Positions 57,895 through 64,000 of a stretch of 64,000 nucleotides of DNA are shown piece after piece. Each line of letters starts with the position of its first letter. Positions within the stretch are counted from its first letter, which is position 1. The notes under the pieces are model-generated. The model saw nothing but the letters and a program-made list of their open reading frames with translations. It was not told the DNA's origin and did not search any database. The position numbers and the translations under genes are program-made. Source of the DNA: Terfezia claveryi (lineage: Eukaryota; Ascomycota; Pezizomycetes; Pezizales; Pezizaceae); NCBI GenBank assembly GCA_015179025.1, contig WHUX01000125.1, positions 62,001 to 126,000 on the forward strand, given 5' to 3'.

Positions 57895-59734
57895 CCATTC
57901 GCAACCTAGTAGTGATCAGCCACTGTCTTATGACCATCCCTGCAACCCTCCAGCAGCAATACCCCCAGCCACATCTCGTAATATATTATGACTCTGCTGA
58001 TTCCGGCTATATTCATAACTATGGAAGCAAATACGCTCTACAACATGGTTACCCTTACATCCCGCCATATTCAACTCAATACCCCCATACCACCTCCCCT
58101 AGCATGACCGTTGTCATACCCGACCCCTCCCCCCGAACCCCCCCAATAGGGCGAGTATCATGCGGGTGAACTCATGACCATGAGAGGGCCCTTTACCTAA
58201 CATCTATATTCATGATTAAACAGCTTCTAGGGCAGCAAGCAACAATATATGCAAACAGTCAGCTATCATTACAAGCCGCTCACCGCTCCAAAAATGAGCT
58301 ATTTTCAGAATTAGGTATATTTCCATGATTTATGCTATTATAACCCCCATATACCTCAATCCGCTGCAATACTCTCTTCCCAAGCATTCTCAGCCCCCAC
58401 CGAAAGGTCTCTAATAGCTCTGGGAGTTCTAATACCCCCCCTTCAAGAATCTTCACCCTCCATTAATACCCCTGCCTCTACTCCCTCTGTTGGCCTTATA
58501 TTGTACGAATAGGCCCAAAACCGCGAGGAGACCTTTACCTATATCCATGGTAAATTAGTGCTGAAGGTGGAGCGTGCTAGTTTGGTTGGCACAGAGCGTG
58601 CAAAATTACAAATTGCAGGATCTCAACTCAGCACACTGAGTAAGTTCCGAGAGCTCTTATTCAATCAGCCAAATCCACCCCATCTATGCCCTCCTCAATC
58701 CCCCGAGTTCAACACTCCTCTAGAGCATCCTCAGCGGCCCCGAAGAGGTTGCTAATTGCTCTGGAGCTACAATACCCCTCCATTTTGGGCTCCAGGTAGT
58801 CGTATTAGCCATGGCGGTATGCTGGCCTTTCTCGAGGCATTTTAAACCCTTTACACCCTTTATAGCTACCAGATCAGCCCAAGCATTACCGATATGTACC
58901 AGAGCAGGTGTTGAGAGCACGCTAGGTTGGGCACTAGGTTGGACGCTATGTTGGTAGTCTAGTTACTACATTGGTAGACGCTACGTTGGACGCTAAGTAT
59001 AGCACTAGAACGGCACGAGACTAGACAAAGCGCTAGGTTAGGTGTTGAGGAATTTAGAGCAGCTAAGTCGACGCTGAGTTGAACTCATGAGTGTGGGGTT
59101 GCTGTTGGTTGCTGTGAGGGGGTTGAAATGGCCCCAGGGGAGGGTGACAAAACCTCCTAGATGGAAGCAACCCATGAAGCCCAAAGGGAAGGTATTAGAA
59201 CTCTCAGAGCTATTGGAGACCTTTCGGCGGTGGCTGAGAATGCCTGGGAAGAGAGTATTGCAGCGGATTGAGGTATATGGGGGTTATAATAGCATAAATC
59301 ATGGAAATATACCTAATTCTGAAAATAGCTCATTTTTGGAGCGGTGAGCGGCTTGTAATAATAGCTGACTGTTTACATATATTGTTGCTTGCTGCCCTAG
59401 AAGCTGTTTAATCATGAATATAGATGTTAGGTAAAGGGCCTTCTCATGGTGATGAGTTCACCTGCATGATACTTGCCCTATTGGGGGAGGTTTGGGGGGG
59501 GGGGCTCGAGTATGACAAGGGTCATGCTGGGGGAGGTGGTATGGGGGTATTGAGTTGAATATGGCGGGATGTGAGAGTAACCATGTTGTAGAGCGTATTT
59601 GCTTCCATAGTGGTGAATATAGTCGGAATCAGCAGAGTCATAATATATTACGAGATGTGGCTGGGGGTGTTGCTGCCGGGGGGTTGCAGGGATGGTCATA
59701 AGACAGTGGCTGATCACTACTAGGTTGCGAATGG
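57895..59734. mobile_element. 1.84-kb foldback derivative of the pogo family, about 550-bp inverted arms
   Basis: It starts CCATTCGCAACCTAGTAG and ends CTACTAGGTTGCGAATGG, flanked by TA (57893-57894 and 59735-59736). The ends equal those of the pogo element at 18151-20776 with few changes. The inverted match continues inward past TGCAACCCTCC, ATTATGACTCTGCTGA and CTACAACATGGTTACCCT to about 58445 on the left and 59185 on the right. The arms resemble the right end of the pogo element (its 20620-20776). The centre of about 740 bp has a further degenerate copy of an arm segment near 58725-58790. No transposase; it could be moved by one supplied elsewhere. Confidence 0.88.
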
Positions 59735-59938
59735 TAGGTGGCAAAAAAAACCATACGCTGCATAAAAGGCCCGAGTATGCAGCGCGCTTGATTCAGATTC
59801 AATGCATCAAATCGCGCCTATCATGTTTTAGATGAATGTCTTATCACGTGGTCACAACAGCACGTTGTGTATATTCTATTACTTATGGTCTCTGGATCTC
59901 TCCTGCCTTCCATTATGAATAACTGTATTACTTTGTTT

Positions 59939-61152
59939 ATGTCAACTCACGCTGATATGGCCCAACCTGCCCCAAATACCTCCTTGACCTCCTTGACATC
60001 CCTAGATACCCCTCCTCCGCAAGTACCGAGCAGGCAAAAACAGCTCTCTGACTTTGAGAAAGGAAAGATTGTTTGTGCCTATGAACAAGGATGGAGCTAT
60101 CAATAAATTGCAGACTATATTGGTCGATCAAAAGCTACAATACAAGACTTCATTAGGTACTATGTTGAGTGTGAGACCCATGAAAATAAGAAACCAACAG
60201 GACGCCCCAAAAAGATTTCAGAAGATGCTGAAAAAGTAATCCTTGACTTGATTGAAGGGGATCGCTCTTTAGCAAAGATGACTCTGATGCAAATTCCGGA
60301 GTTGAATAATATCCATCCACGAACTCTGGATCGCATGCTTCGAGGAAAAGGTATTCGGAAGTGGATAGCAAAGCGACCAAAGCTCCTACCATGACATGCA
60401 AGCGCAAGATTAGCATGGGCATTGGAAAGAAAGGACTGGACTCTTGATCAATGGAAAAGATTCGTTTGGTCAGATGAATGCAGTGTAGAGCGGAGTAAAG
60501 GTGGAGGTGCTAAGTGGGTTTGGCGGAAGGAGGGGGAGGATCCCTTTGCAGCAAATGTAGTTAATTCGTGCAGGTCTGTATTCAAGTTTACCCTAAAACT
60601 TACTGTATTATCTTATATACTAACATAAATTTATACTATAGGACATCCCACGATATATCTATTATGGTATGGGGGTGCTTTTATGGATCAACATTGGGAT
60701 ATCTATGGCCCTTGGAAGATGGACGAAATAATGCGATTAAATATGTTGAGATTTTGACACACATCCTTCCTGATGTCCGTCTAGAGTTGAGTGAAATTCT
60801 AGGCATTGACGATCCAATTTTCATGCAGGACAACTCGTCAATTCATACCTCCAAACTTGCACGCCAATGGTTCAAAGACAATGACTGGGTAGATGCTGAC
60901 CACCCTGCCTGCTCTCCCGACCTAAATCCAATTGAACATATTTGGGCACATATGAAGCGTCGGCTTCATAAAAGGTTCCCTAATCTAATGAATATGCCGG
61001 GGGGAACAGCGGTAGTAAAGGAAGCATTGGCAGATGTGTTGCAAGAGATTTGGAAGGATATTCTAGAGTCGCTATTGGAGAGTCTCTATAGCTCAATGCC
61101 TCGCCGTGTAGCGGCCGTTATCAAGGCAGAGGGTTGGTATACAAAGTACTAG
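59939..61152 (+). pseudogene. Tc1/mariner-family transposase, two premature stops and one intron
   Basis: From the ATG at 59939 (MSTHADMAQPAPN) the frame passes LSDFEKGKIVCAYEQGWSYQ, a TAA at 60104-60106, then IADYIGRSKATIQDFI and GRPKKISEDAEKVI (paired-like helix-turn-helix domains with a GRPKK hinge). A TGA sits at 60392-60394 where CGA is expected (RPKLLP*HASARLAWA). Catalytic residues are present: WSDECSV, MQDNSSIHTS and CSPDLNPIEHIW, giving DD34E type spacing. Between NSCR and TSHDISIMVWGCF a 60573-60640 stretch with GT-AG ends looks like an intron. It ends EGWYTKY at 61152. Terminal repeats were not defined clearly. Confidence 0.88.
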
Positions 61153-61577
61153 TTCCCTAGAATTCCTGTATGTTACATATGTATATAGCTGCGACCAGAC
61201 TGCTCCGATACTACAATACATATCTGTGCGTGGCTAAGCCTAGAGTATGCGCGCTAAATACAAGACATGCATACTGCTTGCATAAGGCCGTATATATAGT
61301 CTATATCTTTAACTGTTAACTAATGTTTATGGCCATCTTCGGGCTTAACGTCCAAAGTTCCCGGATCCGTCGTAGTGAGATACTTAGAGGCACGGGACTA
61401 ATACTCGGACTTATGGGTATGCATGTGACACACCACCAATCGGCTCTGATTGCTGTCAAATTCAACTACGGACTACCTAGGTATCGAACAAACACAATTG
61501 AGGGAGCTCTAGAGCTGCTTTTTCCCCACTAACATTTTTGCTATCGACTGCTTAACCCTTTGAAATTACTCCCAATC
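61153..61577. other. spacer between the Tc1 remnant and the dehydrogenase gene
   Basis: Likely holds the right end of the Tc1 element and the promoter of the next gene. The open frame at 61323-61532 is not recognised. Confidence 0.4.
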
Positions 61578-62860
61578 ATGCTACCACATACCCCACTGCA
61601 CGTTTTCCGTAATGCGGCCGTGAAGTCAAGAGTGTTCTCAACTGTCCAGGCGAACAACGTGAAGAGGCTTGGTGTAGTTGGGGCAGGTCAAATGGTCCGT
61701 GGGCCCATGCCACTGCATTACCGCATAAACTAACGAGGGTGGCCGCAGGGTCTCGGAATAGCATTGGTAGCGTCCAAGGTTGCTCAAGTTCCAGTGACTT
61801 TGGTCGACTCTTCCGAGACTGCTATTGACAAAGGTCGCTCGTTTATGGGTACAGCTTGACTTGGGAAGCTAGACTAGACAATTGTTAACGAAGCAGAAAT
61901 GTTCACTAGAATCACTTTTGGCAAGGGACATTGGAAAGCAGCGAATCACTGAAGCGGATGCCAAACAAATCAAGGAACGCATAAGGACAACAACAGAGTT
62001 GGGCGATTTATGCGAGTCGGATTTCGTGATTGAAGCTGTGCCTGTAAGCATCGAAGTTCTATCTGCATATGGGATTCTTCTGCAGGCTACTCTAACTTGT
62101 TGCCTAGGAAATACCCAGCATTAAGTTCGAAATCTTCTCGAAATTGGCAAAAATATGTCCCGGTGATGCTATACTAGCCACAAATACTTCCTCCATTTCC
62201 ATCACGAAGATAGCAGCGGCAGCGAAGGGGGCGGAGGACCGCGTCCTCTCTACACATTTCATGAACCCAGTCCCAGTGCAGAAGGGTGTGGAGATTATTA
62301 TTGGACTGCAGACTTCAGAAGCCACTCTCGAGAGGGCCTTGGAGTTCATGAAGGCCATGGGTAAAATTTCAAGTATAAGCAGGGACTCACCAGGCTTTTT
62401 GGCCAACAGGATTCTGGTACCCGTATTTCATCAAATAGCACAGCGAACTGTCGCTAACTACTCCGTATAGATGCCATATATTAATGAGGCAATAATTTGT
62501 CTCGAGACTGGAATTGGGACTAAAGAAGGTTAGGGTGTCTTTGCTTCTGTACATTGAAGATTACTGACGGTTGCCAGACATCGACAACATCATGAAGAAT
62601 GGGACTAATGTTCCCATGGGGCCTTTAGCCTTGGCTGACTTTATCGGATTGGTATGTCTTCGTGAGACAAATGTTCCTTGCCAAAACACTTATATTAAAA
62701 TTTGCAGGATACGTGCTACGCAATTATGAAAGTGCTTCATGAGGATACCGGAGACTCCAAGTACCGCCCTGCAGTGCTTCTCGGCAAGATGGTCGATGCT
62801 GGTTGGTTAGGGAAGAAGTCAGGCAAGGGTTTCTACGACTACATCCAGAATCAATTATAG
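61578..62860 (+). CDS. 3-hydroxybutyryl-CoA/3-hydroxyacyl-CoA dehydrogenase, probably mitochondrial
   Basis: NAD-dependent oxidation of 3-hydroxyacyl-CoA, a step of short-chain fatty acid and butyrate breakdown. Seven exons: 61578-61694, 61749-61848, 61910-62043, 62108-62416, 62471-62528, 62578-62651 and 62708-62860, together 945 bases or 314 residues. The basic, hydroxylated start ([13 protein letters not shown]) looks like a mitochondrial presequence. The Rossmann motif is [13 protein letters not shown]. The catalytic region shows [13 protein letters not shown], then [16 protein letters not shown] with the active-site histidine, and [13 protein letters not shown]. The C-terminal domain has [32 protein letters not shown] and [14 protein letters not shown]. 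Frame is intact across all junctions. Confidence 0.93.
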
Positions 62861-63584
62861 TTCAGCTTGGAGTTCAATCAATATCAATTAAAATTGGGAC
62901 GCCTTGGCAATATTAGTTTCAACGCTAATTGGCCAGAGTAAATGCAAATATTTAACTTTAAGTAACCTTAAGTAACGGGACGCGTAGGTAGTTAGTTCTA
63001 ATCCAGCTCATAACAAACATCACGACGCCAACTAACTTGCCACCTATAACACAATGGCATCCAATTTCGAACTGGCTCAAGGAAGATGTAGAATGGTTAG
63101 GTATGCTGGATAGAAGCGCTGATATCTTCCTATAAATTTGCAAAAGCTCCTCCCAGCAACTTTATCTGATATCATCTCCAAAAAGCTCCTTCAGAACCCG
63201 TATGAGCGGTCGTATATTCCTGGGCAAACCGCGGAGTGACGTGGATCTAAGTAGTCATGGTCGATGTTGAGGTGTGCTAGATTTGGGTTAGGTAGTTACA
63301 CTGCAAAGGTGCTCGTAATTGGGATAGTAATTTTCAATTATTTATATACAAATGTATCTTTGGTGTGTTCGGTTTAAATTTCAACGGGCATCTTGACTGG
63401 TACCCATAGGATATTTACGATTTCACGAAAAGACATCACGGTCAGAAAGGTCATGTGTTGGTCAGTTGATTTGGCTCCACACATAATCACGTGATAGACA
63501 AACTTTCCGGCATGAGTAGCCCCTGCAGACGACTAAACAATTCCAACGGTACTCGCTCCGGAATTTCCAGAATAGAACTCTCCA
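62861..63584. other. intergenic region before the Aquarius gene
   Basis: No conserved gene. Contains AAGTAACCTTAAGTAACG-type short repeats near 62960. It presumably holds the Aquarius promoter. The minus-strand open frames at 63462-63953 are antisense to Aquarius exons. Confidence 0.45.
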
Positions 63585-64000
63585 ATGGTCCAGGCGACGA
63601 CGAGTCAGCAATACTCCAGCCCTTTTGACGATGGGCGACCAACAGTCTCGGACCTCCAGGGTGCAGACCCACTGGCGCAAGCTGCAAAGAAGCATTGGGC
63701 GAATGACAAAAATTCGAAGTTCAAGCCGAACGCGGTGAAGACAGACATTTATGATGTCTTGGAGAAGGAAGGGTTTCGCTATAGGTCGCTGTTGATATTG
63801 GAGCAGCTGCAGTTTTTGGAGAAGTGAGCTCCCGGCCGCTAGATGGGCTCCATGAACGTGGACTAATGGGGTGTATCTGGATAGGTACTTGTGGCCGAAC
63901 TTTTCAGATGAGGCGACAAATTTCCATGTTATATGCATTGCGTTGATGGTCAACGTGAAGAGGAGGGAAAGTTTGCTGAATTGGGGTAAGAATTGAGATT
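63585..64000 (+). CDS. Aquarius/Cwf11-like intron-binding RNA helicase, N-terminus, cut by the window end
   Basis: Spliceosomal protein that binds introns upstream of the branch site. Exon 1 is 63585-63823 with TVSDLQGADPLAQAAKKHWA, KTDIYDVLEKEGFRYRSLLI and LEQLQFLE; exon 2 is 63885-63985 with YLWPNFSDEATNFHVICIAL and MVNVKRRESLLNW, followed by a GTAAGA donor. These are the conserved N-terminal armadillo-like segments of Aquarius. The helicase region lies beyond the window. The ATG at 63585 gives a short leader before the conserved part. Confidence 0.88.

Noticed and set aside
63462..63953. 163-codon open frame on the minus strand
   Set aside because: Antisense to the two Aquarius exons, which have a clear family match.

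Overview
This window is a eukaryotic, filamentous ascomycete (Pezizomycotina-type) nuclear sequence. The protein-coding genes are split by short introns of about 50-130 bases with GT-AG ends. The conserved genes match fungal families best (Uso1 tether, Rat1 with a zinc knuckle, monofunctional Mtd1, Arp10 of dynactin, a permease of the fungal YAT type). The transposons (pogo/Fot1, Tc1, chromodomain Gypsy, Copia) are typical of ascomycetes. Many introns and a large repeat fraction would fit an early-diverging group such as Pezizomycetes, but that is inference.

Layout. 1-14.9 kb is a gene-dense island: the 3' part of PET191 (-), USO1 (-), RAT1 (+), MTD1 (-) and MET18/MMS19 (+). 15-23 kb is repeat-rich: a foldback repeat, a TA-flanked MITE, a nearly intact pogo/Fot1 transposon with 26-bp-plus terminal repeats, and many copies of a short motif that ends in CCAACCAGACTA. 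23.4-35.1 kb is a second gene island: a hypothetical protein, ARP10 (+), a PIG-H/GPI15 gene with several apparent frameshifts (-), BOS1 (+), a UBE3D-like ubiquitin ligase (-), ARG82 (+) and an amino acid permease (-). 35.4-54 kb is a very AT-rich transposon block with stop codons at expected CAG/TGG/CAA/CGA codons, as repeat-induced point mutation (RIP) would leave. It holds a Copia remnant, a chromodomain Gypsy element that carries four later insertions (two hAT-type MITEs, a foldback element and a solo LTR), then two LTR-bounded non-coding elements, one of them filled with minisatellites. 54.8-55.5 kb is HNT1 (+). 56.9-61.2 kb is again transposon sequence (transposase remnant, 1.84-kb foldback derivative of the pogo family, decayed Tc1). 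61.6-62.9 kb is a 3-hydroxybutyryl-CoA dehydrogenase, and the window ends in the first exons of an Aquarius/Cwf11 splicing helicase.

How the genes relate. They are housekeeping genes without an obvious shared pathway. USO1 and BOS1 both act in ER-to-Golgi vesicle tethering and fusion. RAT1 and Aquarius act on nuclear RNA. PET191, the dehydrogenase and MTD1 belong to mitochondrial or one-carbon metabolism. Many are arranged as divergent pairs with 350-450 bp shared promoters (USO1/RAT1, MTD1/MET18, GPI15/BOS1, UBE3D-like/ARG82).

The least explained structure is a family of tiny TA-flanked sequences beginning GTCTGGTTGGCACAAC, present a dozen or more times over the window as solo ends, as a 107-bp inverted-repeat unit and as a 31-bp hairpin inside Copia. 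I could not run searches; all family names rest on motif recognition.
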